Shown in pieces: positions 47,341 to 57,438 of a DNA stretch of 64,000 bases. Each line of letters starts with the position of its first letter. The stretch's first letter is position 1. Under the pieces are notes generated by a model. The model ran no database searches. It was not told the origin of the DNA and saw only the letters and a program-made list of their open reading frames with translations. This DNA comes from an uncultured Chlorobiaceae bacterium (GTDB lineage Bacteria; Bacteroidota; Chlorobiia; Chlorobiales; Chlorobiaceae). A program made the translations under genes and the position numbers. The stretch lies in assembly GCA_903994525.1 (NCBI GenBank), contig CAJEXW010000014.1:1-64000 (forward strand), read 5' to 3'.

Positions 47341-47476
47341 GTGTTTACTCCAAAAATCTTTGTTATTGCTCCAAAAAGCGGCCAGATTCACAGCTTGAAT
47401 ATGTCAATGATAAGCGCTTTATCCTTACGAGGATTACCTTCTGGCTAAACAATCAGCAGTGATTACAAGGGGGGCA

Positions 47477-47513
47477 AAAAAAGAGACACAAGTCATAAAC
47501 CTGTGTCTCTTTT
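47477..47513 (-). terminator. Terminator of the tRNA cluster
   Basis: A stem of about 12 bp (GAGACACA/TGTGTCTC with A-T ends) with an 11-base loop; on the minus strand it ends in seven T. It lies 17 bases after the last tRNA in transcription order. Confidence 0.85.
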
Positions 47514-47529
47514 CTGCTGACAAATATTG

Positions 47530-47603
47530 TTGAGGAGGCAGGACTCGAACCTGCAAATTGCCTGATCCAGAATCAGGAGCCTTACCAATTTGGCCACTCC
47601 TCA
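47530..47603 (-). tRNA. tRNA-Gln(CTG)
   Basis: Acceptor TGAGGAG pairs with CTCCTCA-side sequence; the anticodon stem-loop is CCTGA-TTCTGGA-TCAGG with anticodon CTG; the T-loop is GGTTCGAGTCC. 74 bases including discriminator A. CCA is not encoded. Confidence 0.93.
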
Positions 47604-47614
47604 ATAACCATTCG

Positions 47615-47688
47615 TGCACCCGAGAGGAGTCGAACCTCTAACCGTCTGATTCGTAGTCAGATACTCTATCCAGTTGAGCTACGGGTGC
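47615..47688 (-). tRNA. tRNA-Arg(ACG)
   Basis: Acceptor GCACCCG pairs with CGGGTGC; the anticodon stem-loop is TCTGA-CTACGAA-TCAGA with anticodon ACG, whose A34 would be converted to inosine. T-loop GGTTCGACTCC. 74 bases; CCA not encoded. Confidence 0.94.
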
Positions 47689-47696
47689 ATATATGG

Positions 47697-47770
47697 TAGC
47701 GTGTACGGGATTCGAACCCGTGATCTTCGCCTTGAGAGGGCGATGTCCTGGGCCACTAGACGAACACGCC
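47697..47770 (-). tRNA. tRNA-Glu(CTC)
   Basis: Acceptor GGCGTGT pairs with ACACGCT (one G-U at the end); the anticodon stem-loop is TCGCC-CTCTCAA-GGCGA with anticodon CTC; T-loop GGTTCGAATCC. The bases after the discriminator are CCA, so this one seems to encode its 3' end, unlike the three others. Confidence 0.92.
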
Positions 47771-47803
47771 AGGTATATTTTCTCTAAATCCATTCACAAT
47801 CTG

Positions 47804-47877
47804 TGGGCCCTGTAGGACTTGAACCTACGACCCAGCGATTATGAGTCGCTTGCTCTGACCAACTGAGCTAAGGGCCC
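47804..47877 (-). tRNA. tRNA with CAT anticodon, probably tRNA-Ile2
   Basis: Acceptor GGGCCCT pairs with AGGGCCC; the anticodon loop CTCATAA sits on an AGCGA/TCGCT stem. That stem, and the GCGACTCATAATCGCT stretch around it, match E. coli ileX rather than the elongator Met tRNA, so I assign the lysidine-modified isoleucine tRNA that reads AUA. Elongator Met is the alternative. CCA not encoded. Confidence 0.85.
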
Positions 47878-47984
47878 CTTTCCGTATAAGACTCTTAAGA
47901 TGCCTGAGCGCTTGGCTTTTAGAGGCTGTCAATATAATGTTTCATTCATAATTTTCAAAAAGTATTTTCTCATTTTTCCGTTCA

Positions 47985-49256
47985 CTAAAATTCATTGTAC
48001 TTCTCACGACTGATATCAGCTCCAAGAGTGTTTAATTTTGTCTCGATTTTTTCATATCCCCGGTCGAGGTGATAGACGCGGAGTACTTCAGAAGTACCTT
48101 TTGCCACAAGCCCGGCAAGTACCAGACTTGCTGAAGCTCTCAAATCGGTGGACATCACTTTCGTACCAGAAAGAAGTTGTGGCCCATGAACGATTGCCTG
48201 GTTTTTACGGATCTCAATATGAGCGCCAAGTCGGTTCAGTTCAGGGATATGGTTGAATCGCTCATGATAGACTTTGTCAGTAATATGGCTTGTCCCATCA
48301 GCCTGGGTCATAAGGGCTATCCACTGTGCCTGCATATCCGTAGGAAAGGAGGGGTAGGGTTTTGCGGTGACATCTGTTGGGGTAAGCTTTCCGTGACTTT
48401 TGAGCGAAATGCTGTTCAGAGTTGTCTCAACGATGCATCCTGCCTGAACAAATTTTTTCAACACTGATTTCATCTGTTCCGGTTCAACACCATTAACGGT
48501 AATCTCTCCTCCTGTAATTGCGGCGGCGGCAAGCAAGGTTCCTGCTTCGATGCGGTCAAAAACATTTCGAAAATCAATGGCATTGAGTGATTTGGCACCC
48601 TCAATTTCCAATTCGGTTGTTCCTGTTCCCCTGATCGTTGAGCCCATGGCGATAAGAAATTTACAGAGGGTTTCAATTTCCGGTTCTGCCGCAGCGTTGC
48701 TTATAGTAGTTTTACCTTCCGCAAGTACTGCCGCCATAAGAGCATTCCCGGTGGCCCCGACAGAAGAGAGCGGAAAATGAATATCTCCTCCTCTCAGTTT
48801 TCCACCTTTGACAGATGCATCAATAAAACCTGTTTCAATGGTAATGGTGGCTCCAAGTTTTTCCATGGCCATAAGGTGAAGGTCTATCGGCCGGGGCCCA
48901 AAAGCGCATCCTCCGGGAAGGGAGACTCTTGCGTGTCCAAATCTTGCAAGCATTGGTCCCAGGACATAGATTGATGCCCGCATCTTTTTTACCAGTTCGT
49001 AGGGTGCCTGGAGGCTTTTAAGATTTTGTGACGATATTTGCAGAGTGTTGTCGGAAAATGCGGTTTCAGTGCCAAGATAGTTCAGAAGCTGTGTAAATGT
49101 GGTTATGTCACGCAGATCAGGAATATTATGAAGGGTAAAGGTTCCATCTCCTGCAAGCAGTGTTGCTGCAATGATTGGCAGTGAGCTGTTTTTTGATCCG
49201 GAGGCGTTGATGCTGCCGGAAAGCCGGTGTCCGCCTCTTATGACAAGCTTGTCCAT
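47985..49256 (-). CDS. murA: UDP-N-acetylglucosamine enolpyruvyl transferase
   Basis: MurA transfers enolpyruvate to UDP-GlcNAc in the first committed step of peptidoglycan synthesis. The 423-residue protein has the internal repeat fold and marks: [19 protein letters not shown] near the N-terminus, the active-site loop [15 protein letters not shown] with the fosfomycin-sensitive Cys117, and [19 protein letters not shown]-terminal [13 protein letters not shown] fits. It is a single gene, about 100 bases downstream (in the window sense) of the tRNA cluster and transcribed toward it. Confidence 0.97.
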   Translation of the reverse strand: MDKLVIRGGHRLSGSINASGSKNSSLPIIAATLLAGDGTFTLHNIPDLRDITTFTQLLNYLGTETAFSDNTLQISSQNLKSLQAPYELVKKMRASIYVLGPMLARFGHARVSLPGGCAFGPRPIDLHLMAMEKLGATITIETGFIDASVKGGKLRGGDIHFPLSSVGATGNALMAAVLAEGKTTISNAAAEPEIETLCKFLIAMGSTIRGTGTTELEIEGAKSLNAIDFRNVFDRIEAGTLLAAAAITGGEITVNGVEPEQMKSVLKKFVQAGCIVETTLNSISLKSHGKLTPTDVTAKPYPSFPTDMQAQWIALMTQADGTSHITDKVYHERFNHIPELNRLGAHIEIRKNQAIVHGPQLLSGTKVMSTDLRASASLVLAGLVAKGTSEVLRVYHLDRGYEKIETKLNTLGADISREKYNEF

Positions 49257-49454
49257 AGTATTTGTGCTCTGAATGAAAAAAAAGCTATTTACTATTATTT
49301 CAGTTCATGAAAAACAAATAATTTTTTTCACAGAGCTTTTGCGAAGAAAAGATTTTATCCATTACCTTTATCTAAGATTTTTGAATCTGGTGGTTGATTT
49401 GTAAGGTTTTTAACACCACTTTTTACAAGAGAGATAAATGCACGGGGATTTGTA

Positions 49455-50993
49455 ATGAGATGTATTGTATTGCGTGATAGTGTTGAAAGAGTCTTGAAAG
49501 TAATGGTTCTTGTGCTTCATTTTCTTTCCGGTAGCTCAGTATCCGCCTCAGCAGCTCCGCTGGTGAACAGCGAGATATCAAGGATTATGAGAGAGAGAAG
49601 TTCGGTGGAAGAGAATCTCAGAAGTTTGAAGCAGCAGCTTAAAGAGTATCAGGCCAAGCTGAATGTGACCACCCGTAAAGAGTCACAGTCGTTTAAGGCG
49701 CTGGAAAACATACGTTGCCAAATTTTGGTGCTTGAGAAAATCATCACTCAAAATCAAAGTTATCTTGATAAACTTGACAGAGATATTGACCATTTGCAGA
49801 ACGAGTTACAGGGTAATCGCAAGATTTATGGCAAGGTCTCTGAAGATTTTCGCAGAACCGCTCTCTCTGTCTATAAATATGGCGGAAACCGGGATATCGA
49901 GCACCTCTTCAGCTCCGGTTCTCTCAATAGCGCCTTGGTTAGGGCACAATACATGGGTTTTTTTACCCGTGCCGTTCGTCTTCATGTTGATCAGTTGCAG
50001 CAGGTTGCTGTTGAACTCGAAAATAACCGTATGGCGCTGGAGCAGAGCTATAAGCAAAAAGCAGAGGTGGTGAAAGAGCAGGAGCGTCAACTCCAAAGTT
50101 GGTCAGTCAGCAAGAAAGAGAAAGAGGTTGTTCTGGATAAACTGAAGAAAAACAAGCAGGAATATGCGGCACAGCTTGCGGATGTGCAGCAAAAGCGGAG
50201 GCAATTGCAGTCACGGATAGAATCGCTGATTATCGCGGAGCAGCGTGCGGTTGAGGCCGAACAGGAGCGACAGCGAAAGATTGAGGAGAAGAGGCGCAAT
50301 GAGGAGAAGCGCCTCGAAGCTAAACGACTTGCAAAAGAGCGACGGGAAGCAAGACGAGTAGAGGCCCAGCGTCTTGAGGCAGAACGCAGGGAGGCAAAGC
50401 GTGCCGCTTCAAGAAGAGAAAAAACAGCCGAACGTCCTTTGGTAACAGAAAAAAAAGCAAAAAGAGAAGAGGTGCAGATATCCGCGAAAGAATCTCCTGT
50501 GCCTGCCCCTCTCCCGTCTGTTTCTGAGAAACAGAGTGCTCCTGTGGTTCGCAAAATGGATTCGCCTGAACTTGAAAAAGTCTCCGCTGATTTTGATAAT
50601 GCTTTTGGTTCTCTCCCGTGGCCAGTGCGCAATGGCGTTGTGGCCCAGAAGTTTGGTTCTGTAGAGGATAAGGATCTTAAAATTGTGACCACCAATAATG
50701 GTATCGACGTCTCTGTTCCGGCAAGTACTCCCGTCAGGGCAGTTTCAGGTGGAAAAGTGGTGCAAATTGCTTTTTTGCCTACCTTTGGTAATATTGTGAT
50801 TATTCGTCATCCAAAATCTTACCTTACCGTCTACGCCAATCTGGGGCAGTTGCAGGTCGCTAAAGAGGATATTATAAAATCACAACAGTTGATTGGTGTT
50901 TCGGGAAGGATGGCTGAGGGGGGCTCGGTTGTCCATTTTGAAATATGGAAGGGTCGTGTCAAGCAAAATCCCCAGAAGTGGCTCAAAAGGTAG
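49455..50993 (+). CDS. EnvC-like murein hydrolase activator with degenerate LytM domain
   Basis: A 512-residue secreted protein. A signal peptide ends near residue 33 (SASAAP). Residues about 40-330 form a long coiled coil, with very charged Glu/Arg/Lys/Ala repeats from about 270 to 335 (RKIEEKRRNEEKRLEAKR). The last 115 residues are an M23/LytM domain. The first zinc ligand position (H-x-x-x-D in active enzymes) reads NNGIDVS, and the H-x-H motif reads VVHFEIW, so key ligands are missing. That is the pattern of EnvC-type activators of cell-wall amidases rather than of active peptidases. It precedes nadE by 36 bases. Confidence 0.85.
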   Translation: MRCIVLRDSVERVLKVMVLVLHFLSGSSVSASAAPLVNSEISRIMRERSSVEENLRSLKQQLKEYQAKLNVTTRKESQSFKALENIRCQILVLEKIITQNQSYLDKLDRDIDHLQNELQGNRKIYGKVSEDFRRTALSVYKYGGNRDIEHLFSSGSLNSALVRAQYMGFFTRAVRLHVDQLQQVAVELENNRMALEQSYKQKAEVVKEQERQLQSWSVSKKEKEVVLDKLKKNKQEYAAQLADVQQKRRQLQSRIESLIIAEQRAVEAEQERQRKIEEKRRNEEKRLEAKRLAKERREARRVEAQRLEAERREAKRAASRREKTAERPLVTEKKAKREEVQISAKESPVPAPLPSVSEKQSAPVVRKMDSPELEKVSADFDNAFGSLPWPVRNGVVAQKFGSVEDKDLKIVTTNNGIDVSVPASTPVRAVSGGKVVQIAFLPTFGNIVIIRHPKSYLTVYANLGQLQVAKEDIIKSQQLIGVSGRMAEGGSVVHFEIWKGRVKQNPQKWLKR

Positions 50994-51029
50994 TCTGCTT
51001 TCAATGTCAAATGTTTAGCTTTTCATCTT

Positions 51030-51863
51030 ATGAAGGTTGATGATCTCCATCTCGACTACCCTATGGTTGAGGATATTCTCAAGAGGTTTCTGCGTAACGA
51101 AATTCGGAAGTTCGGCTTCACTTCGTTGGTGCTTGGTCTGTCGGGAGGTATCGATTCAGCCGTAGTCTGCGAACTTGCTGTGCGTGCACTTGGGGCTGAG
51201 CATGTGCTTGGGTTGATGATGCCATATCAGTCGAGCAGTCCTGAAAGTCTTGAACACGCCGGACTTATGGCTACAAAGCTTGGCATCAGGTGTGAGGAGA
51301 TCTCCATCACTCCGGCCGTGGAGGCATTTTTTGCATCGGTACCGAAAGGGGAGTTATTGAGAAGGGGAAATATCATGGCTCGTACGCGCATGGTTTTTCT
51401 CTACGATGTCTCTGCGAGGGATGGAAGGCTGGTTGTGGGCACCAGCAATAAAACAGAGCTTCTTCTGGGTTACGGTACACTGTTTGGCGATATGGCATCC
51501 GCAGTCAATCCGATTGGTGATCTCTATAAATCCCAGATAAGAGGTCTTGCACGTCATCTTGGCATTCCTGAGCCACTGATTGTCAAATCACCCTCAGCCG
51601 ATCTTTGGGAGGGGCAGAGTGATGAGTCGGACCTTGGTTTCAGCTATGAAGCGGTGGATCTGCTGCTCTACATGATGCTTGAAAAGAGAATGGAGAAGCA
51701 GGCGATTCTGGCGGAAGGTGTGACGGAGGCTTTTTACGACCGCGTCAGAAAGATGGTTGTCCGGAACCAGTACAAACGAATGATGCCTGTCATTGCCAAA
51801 ATTTCATCAAGAACACCCGGGATCGATTTTCGCTATGCAAGGGACTGGCAGGAGGTGACATAG
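51030..51863 (+). CDS. nadE: NAD synthetase
   Basis: NadE amidates deamido-NAD to NAD. The 277-residue protein has the PP-loop [12 protein letters not shown] near residues 33-44, [10 protein letters not shown], and [25 protein letters not shown], and the lid with [25 protein letters not shown]. Length and the missing nitrilase domain show the ammonia-dependent form. nadB lies convergently 52 bases away, so both ends of the NAD pathway are neighbours on opposite strands. Confidence 0.95.
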   Translation: MKVDDLHLDYPMVEDILKRFLRNEIRKFGFTSLVLGLSGGIDSAVVCELAVRALGAEHVLGLMMPYQSSSPESLEHAGLMATKLGIRCEEISITPAVEAFFASVPKGELLRRGNIMARTRMVFLYDVSARDGRLVVGTSNKTELLLGYGTLFGDMASAVNPIGDLYKSQIRGLARHLGIPEPLIVKSPSADLWEGQSDESDLGFSYEAVDLLLYMMLEKRMEKQAILAEGVTEAFYDRVRKMVVRNQYKRMMPVIAKISSRTPGIDFRYARDWQEVT

Positions 51864-51915
51864 GGAGATGACGTGTCATGAGTTCGGGTTCGGGGAAATA
51901 TGATAACTCGTTCTT

Positions 51916-53511
51916 TTAAAACGACCTCAGTATGGTATCGACCAGAAAATGGCGATCATCTTTTTTGGGGTAATCTGTCGTATAGTGCAGTCCTCTTGAT
52001 TCCCGGCGTTTCATGGCCCCTTCGATGATAAGGCTGGCCACTTTGATGATATTTCTCAACTCAAGAATCTGGGTTGTAATCTTTGTCTTTTTAAAGTAGG
52101 ATTCAGTCTCCTCCTTGAGAAAATCGATTCTTCGTTTTGCCCTTTGCAATCGCAAATCGCTGCGCACAATACCGACATAGTCATTCATCACTTGCTGTGC
52201 TTCACGCTTGTTGTGTGAGACCAATATCCACTCTTCGGCATTGACTGTTCCGGTGTCGTCCCAGTCGGGAAAATCGACGCAGTTTGAAAGGTGAGGAAGC
52301 ACTTCCCTGACATCAAGTGAAGCTCTCCATGAAAAGACCAACGCTTCGAGAAGAGAGTTGCTTGCCAGACGGTTGGCACCGTGGACACCCGTACAGCTTG
52401 CCTCTCCGCAGGCATAGAGACGCTCAATGGTGGTTTTGCCCCTGTCATCGGTGCGCAATCCTCCGCAAGAGAAGTGAGCCGCCGGAACAACCGGTATCAT
52501 CTCTCTGGTCATATCAATGCCGAAGCTGAGGCAGGTTTCATAAATATTGGGAAAATGCTCCTTTGTTTTATCTGGATCAATATGTGTTACATCAAGAAAG
52601 ACACACTCTTCCCCGCTCTTTTTGATCTCCGAGTCGATAGCACGGGCAACAATATCCCTGGGAGCCAGATTCAGCCGTTTGTCATATTTATGCATGAATG
52701 GCTGACCATTTTTTAATCTCAGAATACCGCCAAACCCTCGTACTGCCTCTGAAACAAGAAAAGATTTGGCATGAGGATGATAGAGTGATGTGGGGTGAAA
52801 CTGGATAAACTCCATATTGGCAATCTCTGCTCCGGCGCGGTATCCCATTGCGACCCCATCGCCAGTGGCAATCTCAGGATTTGTGGTGTAGGGGTAAACA
52901 TGTCCCAAGCCACCTGAAGCGAGCAGGGTGATTTTAGCAAGAATCTTTTTCGGCTGCCGTTGCCTCGAATCCAGAACATAAGCACCGTAGCAGGTGATGT
53001 CGTTGGTTTTGATGCCGAGGTGGTGCTCTGTCAGGAGTTCAATGGCATAATGGTGCTCAAGTAGCGTGATATTAGGGTGGTTATTGACGCGATAAAGCAG
53101 AGCGCTCTCAACCTCACGCCCTGTAACATCCTGGGCGTGAACAATGCGGCTTCTGGAGTGGCCGCCCTCTTTTCCTAAATGGAGACTGTCCGGGTTTGAC
53201 GTAGTAAAGTTTACGCCAAGTTCGATCAGGCGCTCTATATGCTGAGGGCCATCCTTGACCATTAGAGTTACCATGTCGAGGTTGCACAATCCAGCGCCGG
53301 CATCCAGGGTGTCGGCAATATGCAACTCCGGACTGTCATTGCTGTCAATTGTTGCCGCAATGCCTCCTTGTGCCCAGTTGGTATTGGAGGTCGAACTCTC
53401 CTTTTTAGTGATAATGGTAACATTGGCATACTCGGCAGCGTGCAGAGCAAAATAGAGCCCACCTATACCGCTGCCGATAACCAGAACATCAGTTTTTATT
53501 GCTTGAGTCAT
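51916..53511 (-). CDS. nadB: L-aspartate oxidase
   Basis: NadB oxidises aspartate to iminoaspartate for quinolinate synthesis. The 531-residue flavoprotein has the FAD motif [21 protein letters not shown] (10-30), [14 protein letters not shown], the succinate-dehydrogenase-family segments [21 protein letters not shown] and [66 protein letters not shown], and a helical C-terminal domain. The His and Arg active-site residues are present. Oxygen or fumarate is the acceptor; an anaerobe would use fumarate (inference). The gene upstream is arginine decarboxylase 2, 43 bases away. Confidence 0.96.
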   Translation of the reverse strand: MTQAIKTDVLVIGSGIGGLYFALHAAEYANVTIITKKESSTSNTNWAQGGIAATIDSNDSPELHIADTLDAGAGLCNLDMVTLMVKDGPQHIERLIELGVNFTTSNPDSLHLGKEGGHSRSRIVHAQDVTGREVESALLYRVNNHPNITLLEHHYAIELLTEHHLGIKTNDITCYGAYVLDSRQRQPKKILAKITLLASGGLGHVYPYTTNPEIATGDGVAMGYRAGAEIANMEFIQFHPTSLYHPHAKSFLVSEAVRGFGGILRLKNGQPFMHKYDKRLNLAPRDIVARAIDSEIKKSGEECVFLDVTHIDPDKTKEHFPNIYETCLSFGIDMTREMIPVVPAAHFSCGGLRTDDRGKTTIERLYACGEASCTGVHGANRLASNSLLEALVFSWRASLDVREVLPHLSNCVDFPDWDDTGTVNAEEWILVSHNKREAQQVMNDYVGIVRSDLRLQRAKRRIDFLKEETESYFKKTKITTQILELRNIIKVASLIIEGAMKRRESRGLHYTTDYPKKDDRHFLVDTILRSF

Positions 53512-53554
53512 AATAATTCCGAGTTCAGTTCCGGCAAACCAGAAAAGTCATTCA

Positions 53555-54100
53555 TTATGGCAGGAGAACAGCACATGAAATAACCGTTGTCCAGAGGCCG
53601 TTTTCGCCTTCTGCAGACTCGGTAATATTGTAGGAATTAATAATTTTCCCACTCATTTTGTAGATGCCTTCGCGTTCGTCCCAATCTTTGTTGGGGTCAA
53701 ATTCAATCCCAAGTGTGGTTGCCAGCATTGTTGCGGCCAAATCTTCAGCATACTCACCTGATTGTTCCGCCGACTCTCCGAATGGATGGTGTTCCGAAAG
53801 ATAGCCATATTGTGTATCGTCAGCCGGAATTGCCACCCCGACAGATGCCGCAATAAGGCGATTGAACTCGTTGGTTGAGTTCCGTGCCATAACCGCAAAG
53901 GTGATTTGCCCCGGAGAGAGGTGTTTCAAGCCATCTTCCACAGAGACTCGTTCACATTTTGGCGGGAAAATACTTGATACCGTCACAAGGTTGCATTTCT
54001 CAATTTTAGCCTCTCTTAAAGCAAGCTCAAATGAGGAGAGATATTCCTTATGTCTTCCCACGCCTTTGGTGAAGAAAACTTTTGTTGGGACAAATGACAA
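53555..54100 (-). CDS. pdaD: Pyruvoyl-dependent arginine decarboxylase, copy 2
   Basis: The 181-residue paralogue of the gene at 17.3 kb; same fold and self-cleavage site VTVSSIFPP (Ser42-Ser43), same TTG start preceded by CCGGAGGAACGGCA. It differs from copy 1 at 16 positions by my count, for example H48K, K50E, H-to-G near 150, and Tyr-to-Phe in NEYN and HPYG; none touches the cleavage site. Third-position DNA differences are many, so the duplication is not recent. It lies upstream of nadB on the same strand, with tyrS about 75 bases ahead. No phased TTAACA array is seen upstream. Confidence 0.93.
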   Translation of the reverse strand: MSFVPTKVFFTKGVGRHKEYLSSFELALREAKIEKCNLVTVSSIFPPKCERVSVEDGLKHLSPGQITFAVMARNSTNEFNRLIAASVGVAIPADDTQYGYLSEHHPFGESAEQSGEYAEDLAATMLATTLGIEFDPNKDWDEREGIYKMSGKIINSYNITESAEGENGLWTTVISCAVLLP

Positions 54101-54176
54101 TGCCGTTCCTCCGGATATATTTGTTGTTCAAAGTGATTAGCTCACTGAAATCGTCGAATTATAGAAAAAAGCGACC

Positions 54177-55397
54177 TCATTCAAAATCTTTTTTTATTGC
54201 TACTTTAAAAAACTTTCTTTTTCCGGCCCGGACGGTTTTGGGTACAATGTTGAGTTCAATGTTTTCCGTAATCTCCTCTATCTTTCTTTCGTCAATCAAT
54301 ACCGATTTTTGCTGAATCATCCGTCGGGCATCACTTTTTGACGTTGCCGCACCAAGGTCGACAAGCAGATCGATCAGCGGGATCGATGGCAGGTCAAATT
54401 CAAAAAGCTCTATGGAATCAGGCGCTTTTTTGTGGACAAAAAGATGATCAAAACGGGATTCAGCAGCGTCAGCCTCTTCCTTGGAGTAATACGATGCGAC
54501 AAGATGTCTCGCCAAAGATCTTTTAGCGTTTCTCGGGTTGTCATTGATGTCGTCAAGAATTTTGCAGACACTCAACTCTCTCAGGGGGAGAAGCAGTTTC
54601 GTGTAGGTCTGAATGAGCAAGTCAGGAATAGAGAGTGCCTTGCCATACATGTCGTCAGGGGAGTCGTTAAAGCAGATGGCATTACCAAGTGATTTTGACA
54701 TTTTTTCACCACCGCCAGTACCAACCAGGAGTGGCATAGTGATACAGACCTGTGGAGTTATTCCATATTCACGCTGTAGATCCCTGCCCACAAGCAGGTT
54801 GAATTTCTGGTCGGTGCCTCCTAGTTCAACGTCATTTTTCAGGTGTACCGAATCCATTCCCTGGGCAAGAGGATAGAGAAATTCGTGGATGGAAATTGGC
54901 TCCTGAGAGCGGTACCGTCTCTCAAAATCATCGCGTTCAAGCATTCTGGCCACCGTGTAATGGCTGGCAAGGCGGACAACATCAGCAAATCCCATTGAGC
55001 CAAGCCAGTCAGCATTATAGCAGATGGTTGTCTTTGCCGGATCAAGAATTTTTGAAGCCTGTTCAAAATAACTTTTACCGTTTTCGCGAGCTTCTTCGGC
55101 TGAAAGCTGTGGTCTTGTTTTGCTTTTTCCGGAGGGGTCACCAATCATGGCCGTAAAGTCGCCGATAATCAGAATAGCCTGATGACCGAGATTCTGAAAC
55201 TCACGCAGTTTACGGAGTACAACAGAGTGTCCTAAATGTAAATCCGGTCTGGATGGGTCAGCGCCAAGCTTGATTTTCAGCGGCTGCCCGGTTTTCTCAC
55301 TCAACCGGAGCTTTTGTTCAAGTTCATCAACGCTGATAATCTCAACCACATTGTTGGTGATGATCTCAAGTTGTTCCTTTATCGGAGGAAAATTCAT
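54177..55397 (-). CDS. tyrS: Tyrosyl-tRNA synthetase
   Basis: A 406-residue class I synthetase. The HIGH motif is [11 protein letters not shown] (near 54-64), the KMSKS loop is [12 protein letters not shown], and [13 protein letters not shown] and [11 protein letters not shown] are tyrosine-specific. The C-terminal S4-like RNA-binding domain is visible in [38 protein letters not shown]. TyrS of the subtype TyrZ is similar; subtype not resolved. A 71-base gap separates it from smpB. Confidence 0.95.
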   Translation of the reverse strand: MNFPPIKEQLEIITNNVVEIISVDELEQKLRLSEKTGQPLKIKLGADPSRPDLHLGHSVVLRKLREFQNLGHQAILIIGDFTAMIGDPSGKSKTRPQLSAEEARENGKSYFEQASKILDPAKTTICYNADWLGSMGFADVVRLASHYTVARMLERDDFERRYRSQEPISIHEFLYPLAQGMDSVHLKNDVELGGTDQKFNLLVGRDLQREYGITPQVCITMPLLVGTGGGEKMSKSLGNAICFNDSPDDMYGKALSIPDLLIQTYTKLLLPLRELSVCKILDDINDNPRNAKRSLARHLVASYYSKEEADAAESRFDHLFVHKKAPDSIELFEFDLPSIPLIDLLVDLGAATSKSDARRMIQQKSVLIDERKIEEITENIELNIVPKTVRAGKRKFFKVAIKKDFE

Positions 55398-55468
55398 GAA
55401 TTTCTTTTTTTATTGACTGAGAGTATGCTTCATTTGCGGCCCGCTCAGCAGATTATTCCGGCATTTCT

Positions 55469-55954
55469 TCAATACTGCTTTTTGATTTGCTCCAGTTGTC
55501 TTTGGTTGTCTCTTTTTTTGATTGTCTCCCGTTTGTCGTAGAGTTTTTTTCCTTTGGCGATGGCAAGCTCAATTTTCAAAAGTCCTTTTGAGTTAAAAAA
55601 CGCTTTAAGTGGCACCAGGGTAAGTCCTTTCTCGTTAATTTTGGCCTGGATTTTCAAAATCTCTTTTTTGTGCAGCAGCAGTTTTCGGCTACGTTTGGCC
55701 TCAAGTATCTCCATTCGGTTCAACTCATAGGGGGTAATCTGCATGTTTTCGAGCCACACCTCATTGTGATGGATGATGGCAAAGCTGTCGCCCAGGCTGG
55801 CATGTCCCAGCCGCACCGATTTTACCTCGCTGCCGAAAAGCTGGATACCAGCCACAAGGGTATCAAGAATTTCAAACTCAAAGCGTGCCTTTTTGTTTTG
55901 AATCGCCTGGACGTACTGCTGAATATGCTGCTTTTTCGCCACGTTACTGTTCAA
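55469..55954 (-). CDS. smpB: tmRNA-binding protein SmpB
   Basis: SmpB brings tmRNA to stalled ribosomes. The 161-residue protein has [62 protein letters not shown] and [39 protein letters not shown], all standard, and a basic C-terminal tail. It overlaps the end of the FAD oxidase gene by 4 bases. The tmRNA gene is not visible in the window. Confidence 0.95.
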   Translation of the reverse strand: MNSNVAKKQHIQQYVQAIQNKKARFEFEILDTLVAGIQLFGSEVKSVRLGHASLGDSFAIIHHNEVWLENMQITPYELNRMEILEAKRSRKLLLHKKEILKIQAKINEKGLTLVPLKAFFNSKGLLKIELAIAKGKKLYDKRETIKKRDNQRQLEQIKKQY

Positions 55955-57438
55955 TTGTTTTCATTGTGAAAAGAGGCGACCGGAATAAGATTCCCGATAT
56001 TAAGTATCAGGAAGGGATCCAGACTTTTTTTTACCCTGACCATCTCCTTGAGGCCCTGTTTATGATACATCTCCTCCATGTATTCTACCTTGAGCTTGCC
56101 TATGCCGTGTTCTGCCGAGAGCGTCCCGCCAAGTTCAATTGCCTTCGTGACAAATGTCCTGTAAAGGCTTTTTGCTCGCAAAAACTCTTCGTGGTTGCGT
56201 GGCAGGATGTTGAGGTGCAGATGTTCATTTCCGATATGGCCGAAAAGAATATAGGTAAAGCCCTGTTTTTCGCAAGAGTGCCGATAATAATCGAAAAGCT
56301 CCCTGAATTTCATCTCGGGGACGGCCATATCGGTGCTGATTTTACTCTCCTGTTGTCTGCTGAGCCATTCGTTGACGAGCAGTGGTAACGTGTGACGAAA
56401 CTCCCGCATGTGTTCCTGTTCGTTACGGTCAAGCGCTATCCATGACTCTTCACCAAGAGCGTTGCAGGACTCCATCAGTTCAACCATTTTGTTAAGATGA
56501 GCCTCTTCCGCATCCGGTGTTGTCTCAAGCTCAAAAAAAATTGCGCCTTCACAGTGAGAGGGTATTTCTGGATATTTTACCGCGAGCATCTCAAGAGAAT
56601 GTTTATCAAAAAACTCGATAGCCCTTGGAGCAAAAGAGCTTGTTGACTCTTTAAGTTTTCGGATAAAATTGAAAAGATCATCAAGATGTCTGAAGTAGAG
56701 CAGAGAAGAGATCAGCGCTTCTGGAAGTGGAAGAAGCATAAGATCCGCTTCTGCGATGATACCGAGTGTGCCCTCTGATCCGATAAAAAGATCAATGAGA
56801 TCCATTCCATCTTCTGAAAAGTATCCAGCATTATGTTTAGAGGTCTCGGGCATTGAGTATTGTGGCCTCTGAAATGCGATCTTGCCTGCAATTGGCAGAG
56901 TAAGTTGGAACGTCCCGTTGGCATCGGCCATACAGTCTCCCCTGGACAGATCAAGAGCGTCCCCCTGTGGCAAAATGACAAGGAGTCTGGCAATATGTTT
57001 TCTCGTTGAGCCGTATTTGAATGTTCTTGCTCCCGAAGAGTTGTTTGCTATGGTGCTGCCGATGAAGCAAAGCTTTTCAGTTGGATCAGGAGGATAAAAC
57101 CAGCCATGTTGCTCTGCTTTTTTCTGGATATTGTCGAGGAGCACTCCGGCTTGCACGGTTATGGTGGCCCTGTTCTCACCAATCGGCACCAGTTCACCGA
57201 TATGGTCAAGTTTTTTCATTGAGATGACATAATCTCCCAGTGGGATTCGTCCTCCAGTTGTTCCAGTTCCATTACCGGCGATGGTAAAATGTCGTTGTTC
57301 TGCTGCGGCACTTTTGAGTAAATTGGAGAGTTCCTCAATGGTTTCAGGAAAAAAGACACCAAGAGTATGGCCAGCTTTCAGATTACTGGTATCCTCAAGG
57401 AAACCTTGAAGAGATGCTTGATCCTCTTTATAAATCAT
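55951..57438 (-). CDS. FAD-linked oxidase, GlcD/D-lactate dehydrogenase type
   Basis: A 495-residue flavoprotein with an N-terminal PCMH FAD-binding domain ([65 protein letters not shown]) and a C-terminal FAD-oxidase domain with [15 protein letters not shown] and [18 protein letters not shown], containing the metal/substrate His residues. It could oxidise D-lactate, glycolate or another 2-hydroxyacid; substrate not readable. It overlaps mrdA by 4 bases and smpB by 4 bases, so the shape operon reads through it. Confidence 0.88.
   Translation of the reverse strand: MIYKEDQASLQGFLEDTSNLKAGHTLGVFFPETIEELSNLLKSAAAEQRHFTIAGNGTGTTGGRIPLGDYVISMKKLDHIGELVPIGENRATITVQAGVLLDNIQKKAEQHGWFYPPDPTEKLCFIGSTIANNSSGARTFKYGSTRKHIARLLVILPQGDALDLSRGDCMADANGTFQLTLPIAGKIAFQRPQYSMPETSKHNAGYFSEDGMDLIDLFIGSEGTLGIIAEADLMLLPLPEALISSLLYFRHLDDLFNFIRKLKESTSSFAPRAIEFFDKHSLEMLAVKYPEIPSHCEGAIFFELETTPDAEEAHLNKMVELMESCNALGEESWIALDRNEQEHMREFRHTLPLLVNEWLSRQQESKISTDMAVPEMKFRELFDYYRHSCEKQGFTYILFGHIGNEHLHLNILPRNHEEFLRAKSLYRTFVTKAIELGGTLSAEHGIGKLKVEYMEEMYHKQGLKEMVRVKKSLDPFLILNIGNLIPVASFHNENN

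Noticed and set aside
50087..50695. A 202-codon open frame antisense to the EnvC-like gene, Ser/Arg/Phe-rich
   Set aside because: It is the complement of the E/R/K/A-rich coiled-coil repeats, a known source of false frames.
55951..57438. The FAD oxidase as glycolate oxidase subunit GlcD
   Set aside because: No glcE or glcF gene is adjacent, so the substrate is left open.
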